The position numbers and the translations under genes are program-made. A stretch of DNA of 64,000 nucleotides, taken from the NCBI RefSeq assembly GCF_921293095.1, contig NC_060257.1, forward strand, positions 89,207,449 through 89,271,448, given 5' to 3'. Shown here piece by piece: positions 1 to 9,853 of the stretch. This DNA is from Ischnura elegans. Taxonomy: Eukaryota > Arthropoda > Insecta > Odonata > Coenagrionidae. Numbering within the stretch: the first letter of the stretch is position 1; every line of letters begins with the position of its first letter. The notes beneath the pieces are model-generated. The model made no database searches and had not been told where the DNA came from. It worked only from the letters and a program-made list of their open reading frames with translations.

Positions 1-1280
1 AAATATCATACAAAGCTTTTGAAATACCTTTTCACATACTACTAATATATTAACTCACTGTCGTGTTAGTATAAAAAGTAATGCATGAAGGTCGAATGAG
101 GGTTGATGTTTGGCAACTGAAGCCATTGACCATGTGAGAATTTTGACAAGACAGTGCGCTCATAATCACTAATGAAAAAGTGTGGCAGGTATGATACACT
201 ATTGAGCACCTAAATTTAGCACCCCTCGTTAACGGCCACAGTGATTCCATAATCATATGTTTGATCTTCGTAAAAAAACGAAATGGCAAGTTATCGGATT
301 AATAAAATTAAGTTACCGGAGAGCAAAAGAGAACATGGGTCCAGGAAAGCAAACGTTGTATTTGATAATAATATTGATCAAGGGTGAAACTCGACAAAAA
401 ACAACAGAACTGCTCACAGGTCTCCTACACTAGTCAAATGCAGAGTCTAGATCGAAATGCAATGACACGGAAGTAACACGTCTTACACTCGTAAACTATT
501 ACATACTAATATTTTATAGGAGGATCGAAACAGTTTATTAATACATTAATGCTCACATTAAATCTCTTCGGCAGAAAATAGGCAATGAACCCTGGTCTAT
601 AGCCGAAACACTTTTCTCAGAAGAAAATATTTTTATACGAAATTCAGTGTTGAGAAGAAAAACGTGGATTAGGAACGGAATTGAAAATGTTCCCCTATCA
701 CAGACACTATTGAAAACAATAAGCTAATTTTAACACAGGCACATTCCTCGCATAGTATCATATGCAGAAACGTGAAGACGGAACGCACAATATAAATTGG
801 TTTTTCAAAATGATAGCCACTCTTACAACGATTTCTTAATAAATCGGAATAAATTGTGCTTGCGATTCATCCTCGACTCAAGAATTGAAAATGCACTAAT
901 AATGGTAAGAAAAGTATCACCAAAAGAATGGGTTGTGTACTCACCTCTAATCCCCAAGACAGCTCGACGCGAAGTGAAGTCCAAATGGAGGGAATCCTGA
1001 TACTCCCAGCCGCATGACGTGTTGCTGTGACGTCACGATATATTCCGATCGATTTATTTATAAACCAATGAGAAGCCTTAAAACCACTGAAGATCGTATA
1101 TATTATGCTATTCGAATTTTTATAAAATAAAATGAATTAATAAATAGTGGTATTCAATGTAATTAAAAAAATTATATCCCATTTTTGCGAGAGTAAAGAA
1201 GATTTGTTGTAAATGCGGCGCTGTATACGTAGCGAAAAATTTCGTAATCAGCCAACGGTCACAGCACACGTGGAAATATA
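1..1280. other. AT-rich stretch, no recognised gene
   Basis: I see only short reading frames with no recognisable motif. A TGACGTCA palindrome lies near 1030, but the same palindrome is carried by several MITEs in this window, so it is not strong evidence for a promoter. Confidence 0.5.
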
Positions 1281-1293
1281 TTCCAGAATGTTC
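1281..1293. promoter_or_regulatory. Perfect three-unit heat-shock element match
   Basis: The bases TTCCAGAATGTTC fit the heat-shock factor consensus TTCnnGAAnnTTC exactly (three alternating 5 bp units). About 330 bp downstream a plus-strand splice donor (AAG then GTACGTG, near 1626) follows TATAA-like runs at about 1590-1605, so a plus-strand 5' exon is conceivable. A single match of this length is expected by chance about once in a few windows of this size, so this is only a candidate. Confidence 0.25.
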
Positions 1294-1625
1294 CAAACAT
1301 ATCGGAAGGTCGGTTTGAGTGCAGAAGACGTCATCGAACAGTCACAGCTCGAGCAGTCAAACGATCTTCTTAGAGTCTCCATTCAACTGTTATTTCCAGT
1401 CCAACACTCCCCCACCCCTCCTCCGCAACACACCGCCATTCCCTCACCAACCGTCATTTCGATGAAATCATATTTGTGCAAGTTTAAAACATTTCTTTGG
1501 ACTGTTTCAGCCGTTTTGCGTTCATTGAAGTCACCGTTTCATTTCGCAGGAACGAGGATATAGAGAGCGATACAGGCGATCTATCAACAGATATAAGAGG
1601 AATATAAGCAGCGGTGTAGACTAAG

Positions 1626-2484
1626 GTACGTGTGAACATGTAATTGACATGACAAAGCTATAATGTGCAATTGGTACAATTGTAATTATGGAGTGTTCGA
1701 GATTAGACAAATGAAAAAATACCCGTCTCTAATATGGCTTAGCATGTAAAATTATTATTGCCTATAAAATTGGATAGCGGAGATTGCGATTTGCTAAAGC
1801 GGAGTTTTGGAATTATATGAACATTAGTAAATGCATTATGTGGTAATTGCTAGCACATAAAGTAGAACGGTGTTCGCATTAGTGAATGAAATTGCTCCCC
1901 TGTAAAATAGACTTAATTGCAATCACCACTTCTGTTTCGTGTGGCCATCGCTGCATAAATTCATTGCGGGTTTAATCATAAAGACCTCAAAATTGCAGGA
2001 GGTTAACTATAAGTTACTTGCATTTAATTCAAGGCTGGTAATTATCGCTCAGTGGTAATACCATCTATTTCCCCTTCGCATCTACGTGGTATATTGGTGA
2101 TAACATATTATATTCTATAACATGAAAATATTGTATTGATTTCCTAAATTAATTTCGGCTGCGTGTGTATTATTTGATGTTTTCGTGATACCTCTCCTCC
2201 ATTCAATCTCGCATATGACACAAGTGAGTTATCTCTTATCTTATGAATAGTACAAGCGTATACATTAAAACCTGTTAAGTGCCAATACAGAACTTTCTAC
2301 GGCATGAAAGATCAAAATTCCAATGGCAAATACGAAAGTACCAATGAAATATGCAATGATAAAAGACCATTCAGTCTGAATAATTATTATATAAGTATTT
2401 CAAGTGAACGTTATTGAAATGAAGACTCACGGATGAAATATAATAACAGCCTAATAATTTTTATTTTTTTCTGTTTATTCGCAG
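1626..2484. other. Gene-free stretch, possible intron
   Basis: AT-rich sequence without convincing coding frames. It lies between a plus-strand donor-like site at 1626 and the acceptor of the candidate exon at 2485, so it could be an intron. A second donor-like GTGAGT lies near 2223. Confidence 0.3.
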
Positions 2485-2719
2485 ATTCGTTTCCTTCAAA
2501 ATTAAAAAAAACTGTAGCCATTGCAGAGTTGAGTACGCTGATGCCACTGTCGTAATACGAAATGGAATACCAAGTGATTTATCACGAGCAACAGTGAAGC
2601 CTCCATTATCGACTCTTTTTCTTTTGAATGGGGATAAATAAAGAAAAATACAAGGAGCTTCTGATGGACACAATTTCTCCCTACATGTGTGATCTTCACC
2701 GTCGATTCGTTTTTGAGGT
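2485..2719 (+). CDS. Candidate host 3' coding exon, unknown protein
   Basis: A strong 3' splice site (a T-rich run ending in GCAG) precedes this block. Read with one base carried over from a previous exon, the frame 2486-2641 stays open for 51 codons and contains NCSHCRVEYADATVVIRNG (two cysteines spaced CxxC), a composition more like protein than random translation. The stop codon TAA overlaps an AATAAA-type poly(A) signal (GATAAATAAAG, 2633-2643), as a terminal exon might. There is also a good donor (GAG then GTATGT) at 2719, so the block could be internal and the stop premature. No family was recognised and no upstream coding exon was found; the frame may belong to a pseudogene. Confidence 0.35.
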
Positions 2720-3494
2720 ATGTAATGTCATGCTAACATCTGAATTGAACAGTTTTCATGAAAAAATATCTTACAGTAACTTATTTGCCTTACAATATTA
2801 ATTTGGTAGTATTTAGTTACCTTAAGAGACAATTCTGCATTCTAGGCGCCATGAAAAGCTGTGCATAGACATAAATACAGGAGAAACCTTTAACGATCGA
2901 AGTTACTGCAATTTCCGACATTATAATGCGTACAGACTGCAAGAAAAAGTAGTATCGATGTTATTTAGATCATTTCAACTTCAGCGCTAGCCTATTTCAT
3001 ACCGTAGTTATCGCCTCTGAAGTGACTTCTCCATTACTTACTGCTCATCAAACGGATTCATGGATTTTAATAAACGTCTGCTTGCATGGGAACGTTGCTA
3101 TGGTTTTCACCTTTTGCACGAACGCGGCTGGGCCTGAAAGGGTTTTGCTATTCAGTACTGGATAAATCATTCGCATTAGTCATAATAACATTGATTGGAA
3201 AAGAGATCCGTTGAATGTATAAACCTTTAAGCATGAGCCACACGGACGGAGAATTTTGCTTTGTTGAATGACCCAACGTAAACTAAGACGTTTTATAGGA
3301 ATACATCCAGTAAATGTTTTCATATTTGGCTTACATTCCGAAATTAATAATTTTAGTGGAGTCCATGAAGAAGAAAGGGATGATTTTTTTATTTTTAGAA
3401 AACAAATCCAAGTAATCAATTGAGCCGAGATCTTAAATAAGTAGACATGGCTTGTGTTCCCGGTAACCAAGATCACTACATTACATATGTTTGC
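2720..3494. other. Stretch with one unexplained minus-strand frame
   Basis: The only notable item is a 98-codon minus-strand frame (3180-3476) containing SECKPNMKTFTGCIP and ending in LFQSMLL. It has no clear 3' splice site upstream and no recognised family. I do not call it a gene. Confidence 0.25.
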
Positions 3495-4700
3495 GAGTTC
3501 ATGTTTTAGCGGTGTAGTGGGGAAAGCTTATCTACATCCCCCCCTAGATACCTTTCTCACGTCAACCCACTTTTTTCTTTCGACGATTCAGTTTTTCTAT
3601 TCTATATCCACTCATCTTCACTCGACACAGGTTACTTGCTTTGCACGTAGGTTGAACTCCAAGAGACTACCATTAATTTTTAATCGTTAAGTAAGTTAAG
3701 TAAGACGATATGTACGTATTCAGTCTGTTGAAGAGCAAAGAAATGTACTAAGGTTTGCGAATGTCATGATATATTCCATGGCATCGCAATTAAACCATGT
3801 CGAGCCAACAACAGGTTTTTATAATGCCACACAGAAATTTGAGAGATAAATATGCTATTGATACCAATTGAGCTAATCTGACTACTATATTTTTTCAATT
3901 CAGCCCCGCGATAACACAAAATAAAACAATAGTGCCTGGTTAAACAGAAAATACAAATTTTTATAACGATGCTGCCTAAAGTAAAATAATCAGCATTCTT
4001 TTATATAATTTAACTAAGGAGAAACATAGGAAAGCCATGTTAAGCCTCAGAAAGTCATTCACCTATCACTATTGTCGGTCAAATGGAGCAAAGACCCGGT
4101 CAAACAGGGGCTTGAAGGCAGACATCACTGCCTCACATGGGTTAACACGTCAATGTTTCGAGAGCGCAGTGGGAAGAGGGGATAAGGTTCCTCCTTCCCC
4201 AAACTGAATACCCTTCTCACCTTAACTCAAAATTTTCATTCTGTGATTCAGTTCCATTCTCCGCCACCCGATTTCACTGAACTCATGTCAACTCGGTATG
4301 CTTTTAGACTTAAAGAATTGCCCGATTTTTTAGTTTAACTAACTAGCGGTAGTAAGTAGTTAACTTACATGATTCTAAAAGTAGTTAAAATAAATGATTT
4401 CGGAGGTTTCGAAGGTTATTACTTATCCCATGGCACCGCATTTCAAAGCGTAGAACTTATTGCAATTTGTTTTTTTTTCACGGCGAATAATGAGGGAAAG
4501 TATTGCATTTTATATCTAATAATATAATTTTAGAATTGTAATTTTTTCAATTCTAACCCACGTTACAACAAAATCACGCTATGAAGCCAAATATCACAGA
4601 AATTTTTAAATTTTCAAAAAACGCCCTTCAGTGTAAAATTATTCAAATGCTCGCCAGAATAAAAATGTGTGCAATATCTAGTTTGGTTTCAAATAATAGT
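3495..4700. repeat. Diverged tandem duplication, ~650 bp unit
   Basis: Two adjacent segments, about 3495-4145 and 4146-4700, share matching landmarks in the same order: a pyrimidine-rich block followed by a 'ctcacc/ctcacg' run and 'gattcagtt', then 'catggcaccgca' versus 'catggcatcgca' (4428 and 3778), then 'cccacgttacaacaaaat' versus 'ccccgcgataacacaaaat'. The spacing is about 650 bp each time. Divergence is high, so the duplication is old. No terminal inverted repeats were seen. Confidence 0.45.
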
Positions 4701-4752
4701 CTCTAACTACGTTTAAGCTTCACATTGAGTGCAGGAGGAGAAGACTCCCTAC

Positions 4753-4917
4753 CTTTCGATTCGATGACATGTTCATCGGCGGCAGAGCTCAGCTGTCCAT
4801 CGGCGATTCCACAAAATACACACATTCACCATCACTTCGCAATCAACACACAACTGACCATGAATTTTTCCGTACAAACTGGACACTTTCACTTCACAGT
4901 ATAGAAAGTTGAGCACT
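4753..4917 (-). CDS. Candidate 5' exon with uORF and 8 coding codons
   Basis: If transcription starts at 4917 (minus), a leader of about 140 nt is followed by ATG at 4774-4776 and the frame MNMSSNRK, which runs straight into a splice donor (AAAG then GTAGGG) at 4753/4752. A tiny upstream frame ATG-GAC-AGC-TGA (4789-4800) sits in the leader. The rest of the gene would lie at lower coordinates or outside the window, and no partner exon was identified. A minus-strand 3' splice site at about 5081/5082 (TTATTTTCCAG) could instead make this the second exon of a longer transcript whose first exon ends at 5625. Confidence 0.35.
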
Positions 4918-4949
4918 GACTTCTACCATTGGTTAACACAGTATAAATA
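4915..4949 (-). promoter_or_regulatory. Candidate arthropod core promoter (TATA + Inr)
   Basis: On the minus strand TATTTATA (plus 4942-4949) lies 32 bases upstream of the A of TCAGT (plus 4915-4919), the arthropod initiator consensus. This is the canonical TATA-to-start spacing. The sequence downstream reads as a leader, then a start codon and a splice donor (next entry). The arrangement is seen directly; promoter activity is inferred. Confidence 0.4.
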
Positions 4950-5624
4950 TTCACATTATTTCCTTGGGACTACGTGGCTGACTGCTTGAAAGGGAACGAT
5001 GGAAGCCTTTTTTTAAGCCTGTATCCAATCGGGTGGATAAATTTGGATTACTTGTATCACTCACTCCTTTCTCGTTAAACCTGGAAAATAAGAAGTGGTC
5101 ATAAAGCTATAACCCAACAAATAAATTGCACCGACGACACTATACATCCAATTATAGGAAAGAAGGAATGGTGGCAACGGAAATGCATGTATTACATGGA
5201 AATTGTAGCCATTCTTTAAAACCTTTTCTTTTTTAATAGATTAGCTTTCTAAGTTCATGCTTATCTCTGAAAAGCTTTAATTAAAGGAAAACTGTACGAA
5301 ATTGTGAAACAAGTTAAAAGATATACTATATTCTGACCATACTTTCGTGAAATATGGGTGGTTAGGATGTAAATCTTCACCTACATTTCAGCCCATGCAT
5401 TCCTACATAAAATTGATTGGAGTAATTTATCGCATAACCAACCCCTGATACATAGTTTAGAGAATCAAACCCCAAAAATACGGGTTGCAAAAACTGCTTT
5501 TGATTCGACTACCTATACCTCAATGCCAAAATGTATATTGTAATTTTATACCTGAAGTGTAAAACGTAATGATTTAATATGTAGAAACAGCATGGCATAA
5601 TAATTATCAGGTAAAGACATACCT
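4950..5624. other. Gene-free stretch
   Basis: No coding frame or repeat was recognised. It holds a minus-strand acceptor-like site near 5082. Confidence 0.4.
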
Positions 5625-5770
5625 CCACTTCAGCAAACAGACCATCCAATTCTCAACACCAAACGAACAGCTGTGAGACTCGGACTTCACTTAAACGGAA
5701 TGAGGACTACGATGAAAAATCGAAAACGGTTCACTGCTTGCTATTGGAGGATGGGGTATTACTAAGGAAT
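5625..5770 (-). other. Possible alternative minus-strand first exon
   Basis: The minus strand reads GTGGAG followed by GTATGT at 5625/5624, a good 5' splice site. Upstream, near 5740, there is a CCAAT motif and a TCATT initiator-like sequence. Together with the acceptor near 5082 this could be an alternative non-coding first exon of the same minus-strand gene. It rests only on short signals. Confidence 0.2.
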
Positions 5771-6450
5771 GTAGGGAGTGTTGCCCTGCATGAATATCCC
5801 AAGGCAGAGTTAAAGTGCTGACCTGCTTTTGAGTCGCACTGCATGAGTTTTGACGGGTGAGTTTCGGTGTAGACGTCCGTCGTTGGGCCTCATAGCACAG
5901 CAGGGATTGAGTTGGTGGTTGAGGAGAGGTAGGGAAAGACCGTCGGAGAGGACGAGGGTGGGGAAAGTGACTCAGGGAACCACCCTCTACACATTAACGC
6001 CATTAATTCAATTTTAAGCCTGCGCTATCGCTGCATAAATTCGCTGCTTTGTGTTCTATTACATTTACTTTGGCTATTTTTAAATTTGGATTCAGAACAA
6101 ACTGAAAGCAATTCATGCGTAAAATTACGACAAGATTTATTTTCACATTCCTCGTTTCAAATTAAAACATATTATATTGTATTTTTTTTCTTTGCGTCGT
6201 TTAGGAATCACAATGTTTCCCTGGTTCTGCACGGAAGGCCAGCTTTTATGACACGGAGGTATAATTTATATTGCAAAGGTTTTGTTTGCGAAGGGAAAGT
6301 AAAGAATTTTTATTGTTGTTTGGTATAAAAAAAATGTTGATGCACAGAACCAGGTTGGGGTCTAGAACAAAATCTCAGCATATTAACTCCACCAAAAGTT
6401 TGTCGTAGGGTGTCTAACTTTACGAATGTATACGTGTATACGAGCTTAAT
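5771..6450. other. Gene-free stretch
   Basis: It includes a G-rich section (about 5830-5960) and an 80-codon plus-strand frame (6086-6328) without recognisable features. Confidence 0.4.
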
Positions 6451-6478
6451 ATTATTATTATTATTATTATTATTATAT
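6451..6478. repeat. (TTA)n microsatellite, probable LINE 3' tail
   Basis: About nine TTA units. On the minus strand this reads (TAA)n and lies just downstream of a minus-strand LINE coding end (next entry). Simple-sequence 3' tails are common in CR1/Jockey-like LINEs. Confidence 0.5.
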
Positions 6479-7140
6479 TGTACAAGTTACAAGCTGGCTA
6501 TTTGCCAGGTGGTAACAGTTTATACAAAATAAAAAGAAAAACAAAAATATTGCAAATGAGAAATACATTACCAAAATGAAACTAGATAGTGAATATTTAA
6601 AATTCAATGATATTAATTTTCCAATATAAATCCTCTACACCTCTTCTTGAAAATCCTTACGCTGCAGCGCTGTTAGGGTAGGGCTTAAGCAGTTCTGCAG
6701 GGAGTCTATTCCATTCCGTAATCGTCCTGTTGAGGTACGAGAATTTCTTTACGTCAGTCCTTTGCGGCCGGCATTTCATCTTGTATTGGTGATCATTCCT
6801 ACCAATATAGCTGGGGTATTCAATCTTCTTTCGTAGTTCCCCCCATGCCTTTTCCCCTTTCAGTGTGCGGAAGAGTGCGCAAAGGCTATTTATTTTTCTT
6901 CTCCGTTCTAGTGTCTCCCATCCCAGTACTTTCAGCATTTTACCGACACTTTCGGTCTTTTTGTGTTTCCCCATGACGTACCTTGCTGCCTTTCTTTGCA
7001 CCTTCTCCATGGATTCTGTTTGTCCCTTTTCATACGGGTCCCACACTTGTGACGCGTACTCTAAAATTGGCCGGATTAATTTCTTATACGCCTTTTCCTT
7101 TGTAGTTCGATCACTTTCCTTAAGATTCCTCATCACCCAA
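6479..7140 (-). pseudogene. CR1/Jockey-like LINE, 3' end of reverse transcriptase
   Basis: The frame 6657-7136 encodes the C-terminal part of a non-LTR reverse transcriptase polyprotein: RNLKESDRTTKEKAYKKLIR, then ILEYASQVWDP, then KVQRKAARYVMG, and near the end TITEWNRLPAELL. These blocks (LEYA.xVWDP, QRKAARYV, IxxWNxLP) are the standard tail of CR1/Jockey-type elements. The RT catalytic core (FADD) is missing, so this is a 5'-truncated copy. The 3' untranslated part runs to the (TTA)n tract. Confidence 0.75.
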
Positions 7141-7486
7141 TGTACGTATAATAGTAATAATAATATTTATTGTTCTTGGACAATCTTCCATTAAGAACAT
7201 ACTATGGCTACAGTATATCGTATGAGTGTGTGTACAATTGTGTGAGTATGTTTTTATTTATTCGCCAAAGTATATGTATTACGTTTATTTGTGTATATGA
7301 AGATATTTATGCAGAGGAAACCATCTAAGTACCTATGTCAACCAATCCTCAATGACAAGAAAAACTCAATGTTAATCTTTCAACGGATTCTACGAATGAA
7401 ACATGGGTATGAGAAGCGATTGCTAACAATCCGTCCTTCGACTCCATTTACTCTGAAAATTTCAAGCTGATATCGCAAGTACTAAA
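7141..7486. other. Spacer between two LINE fragments
   Basis: AT-rich, with short AAT runs at about 7150-7170 and TGTGTGAGTATG-like stretches near 7225. No gene was recognised. Confidence 0.4.
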
Positions 7487-7990
7487 CTAATTCTGCATTA
7501 CCAACAAAGACAAGAAAGAACGATTAAGTAATAGGGAGGTATGCATCCTATTTACTCTTCCGCAAAGCCTATTTATTTTTCTTCTTCGTTCTAGTGTGTC
7601 CCATCCCAGTACTTTCAGCATTTTACCGACACTTTCGGTCTTTTTGTGTTTCCCCATGACGTACCTTGCTGCCTTTCTTTGCACCTTCTCCATGGATTCT
7701 GTTTGTCCCTTTTCATTCGGGTCCCAAACTAGTGACGCGTACTCTAAAATCGGCGGGATTAGTGTCTTACACGCCTTTTCCTTTGTTGTTCGATCACTTT
7801 CCTTTAGATTCCTCATCACCCAATGTAACATTTTGAACGCCTTTTTTGTTAAATGTTCGACATTTGCCTCCCACCCTAAATCTTTCATTAAATACACCCC
7901 TAAGTATTTACATCGGTCGCTTTTTGGAATAACCGTCCCAGAATAAAAATATTCTCTCCTAGTTCCATTTAGTTTCCGACTAAAAGATTA
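7487..7990 (-). pseudogene. Second fragment of the same LINE family
   Basis: The minus-strand frame 7487-7897 starts a little further 5' than its neighbour: YLMKDLGWEANVEHL (the 'YLGVxL...LSW' motif region), then RNLKESDRTTKEKACKTL, LEYASLVWDP, KVQRKAARYVMGKHKK. It then loses similarity at 7560. About 80 residues are almost identical to the copy at 6.9-7.14 kb, so the two are either independent insertions of one family or a local duplication. Confidence 0.7.
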
Positions 7991-8650
7991 TGGTGTCAGC
8001 GGAATACAAATGTCAGGATAAATTGTATTGTATTGTTTCTTTGCGTCGTCTACGAATCAAAAAAAATTGATCAAGTCCCGGGAGACACCTATTTGGCTGG
8101 GACCCGCAGATTTAAAATGCAGAGATACTTAGTGGATGGATGGATCGAAGCTCACTCAATCAGTCCATTAACTTACCCCATCCAAACCGTTGTTACTATT
8201 TTACGAAGTTCCACAGCCACATTTTCATATACGGTAACAAAATCGTTCATTTTTTTCGCAGAAACATGGTTCAAATAAGACGTGCTCGATCGCACCATTG
8301 ATGGAAATACGATACAAACAATAATATTCTTATGCATTTCGTAATTGCGAAAGTCAAAATTTCATTTAGAGCTATCATAATTCGCGAGGAAGTCCCCCAC
8401 TCGGAGGGTCGAGGAGAGAGGTCAGCGAGGGTGAGCGACTCGAGGAAAGGGTTGCGAATATACGGACCCTACGGACCACGCCAAACTCCCTTCTACCTGC
8501 AACATGGCCCCAGAAAATGCATAGTATTAGCGCTTTTCCCTTTTTTTATTTCATCTTTGCTGACAATAAGATTACGGCATAAATCAATAAAACTCGAAGG
8601 AATTACTGAAAAGGCATAGGATAGACTCACAGATGATTAATTTGATAAGG
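7991..8650. other. Gene-free stretch
   Basis: Two plus-strand frames (8033-8278 and 8332-8619) show no motif. Only generic GC-richer sequence was seen near 8390-8480. Confidence 0.4.
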
Positions 8651-8655
8651 ACGTG

Positions 8656-9030
8656 AATACCGATACCTCCACTGCAAAAACGCTCAACAATCGCCCACCG
8701 AATCAAATCCGCTCATCTAGTACTCGTATTAGGGCTACTCTCAGATTAAGAATGGGGGGCGACTATAGTCTGTATACCGTATGGTTGCGCCCGTGTCCGC
8801 CATCTACCTGATTCGGTCCGCGAGTGCCGGGGGAGGAAAGGACCGACCTTAGAGTATGTAGTTCAATAGTCCTTTAAAATACCTCTATGGGACCGACCAT
8901 AAAAACTGTATGGGACCGACTCAGATAGATGGCGGGCCTGTGCGCCACCCTACGGTATACAGACTATAGATGAGTGGATTTGATTCGGTGGGCGACGGTT
9001 GAGCGTTTGTCCATTGGAGGTATCGATATT
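8656..9030. mobile_element. Fold-back (long inverted repeat) element
   Basis: The ends are inverted copies: CGATACCTCC...ACCGAATCAAATCC at 8661-8710 pairs with GGATTTGATTCGGT...GGAGGTATCG at 8976-9025, with a few mismatches. A second inner pair, CTATAGTCTGTATACCGTA (8763-8781) and its complement TACGGTATACAGACTATAG (8951-8969), continues the palindrome. A 42 bp insertion (8721-8762) separates the two parts of the left arm only. There is no coding frame inside. It is a non-autonomous DNA element; the superfamily was not determined because no target duplication was clear. Confidence 0.6.
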
Positions 9031-9115
9031 TAGTGGGGACACGTGTGTCACATTTCCATTAGTGCGTTATTAGAATGTTTTTCTTTGCTCCAATTCCCGG
9101 ATTGTAGATCATTCA

Positions 9116-9853
9116 CTAGGTAGAGATAGAAACATCGATTTCGATCAAAATCGAATATTGAGTTTTAAATGCCAAAGATCGAGGAGATCGAGCCTTGATC
9201 TTCGAGTTTCGATCCACCTCGATTTTCAACTTTCTTGTCCATTTCGTTGGATCTCGGGAGCATCACTACCGGTCTGTAATAAAGTCATCCATCCCATGTG
9301 AAAGACTATTATCTAAAGGCCTGTTTACAGGGTTCATCAACATGTACGGGTTATTGTCTAAATGTATGAACGCAAGAATAAACGCCAAAATGCACCGTGT
9401 AACCACCCAACTTTTGCGAATGCATGCACAGAAAATAGAACCTGTTCTAATTTGGTTCATGCATTCGCACATGTTCCGGTCCACAAAAATCATTCAATGA
9501 ATCAGTCGATTTTTCTTAAAACGATTCGTGAAGCCGAGTGGTTCCATGCGGTGATTCCAATTCGTAATTGTGCGTTCAATTGTAAATTTTTATCGCTAAT
9601 AATTCCCGCATGTATTCTAGATTTTTTGGGATATTTTTCTACACCTTAAATGCATATTTTAAATGTCTATCGCATTTAACATAAAAATGTTTTATAATCA
9701 CTTGATTTTGAAAAGAATCAAATGTACATAAATTTTTATCGTTTATCTGATCTTTGAATTTAAATCTCGTTTTTCTTTCGATAAGTCGAGGTTTTCACTT
9801 CGATTCAAAATGGAATACTCGAAAAATCGATTTTGATCAACATTTTTAAACCA
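9116..9853. mobile_element. Possible DNA transposon with TCGA-rich inverted ends
   Basis: Both ends are rich in ATCGATTT/TCGATCAAAATCGA motifs in inverted orientation (9140-9165 and 9810-9845). Termini are imperfect and no target duplication was established. It carries a MITE copy at 9317. Confidence 0.3.
9317..9515 (+). mobile_element. MITE copy (GGCCTGTTTACA family), right end lost
   Basis: The sequence starts GGCCTGTTTACAGGGTTCAT and shares long near-identical stretches (ATGTATGAAC, AATAAACGCCAAAAT, GAACCTGTTCTAATTTGGTT) with the element at 55723-55950. The right inverted terminus is not recognisable, so this copy is truncated or eroded. Confidence 0.6.

Noticed and set aside
1213..1563. 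116-codon plus-strand frame as a gene
   Set aside because: Low-complexity proline/threonine stretch from a C-rich run, no motif, and no clear gene context.
9362..9649. Overlapping frames at 9.2-9.65 kb on both strands
   Set aside because: They run through a MITE copy whose palindromic layout yields open frames on both strands.
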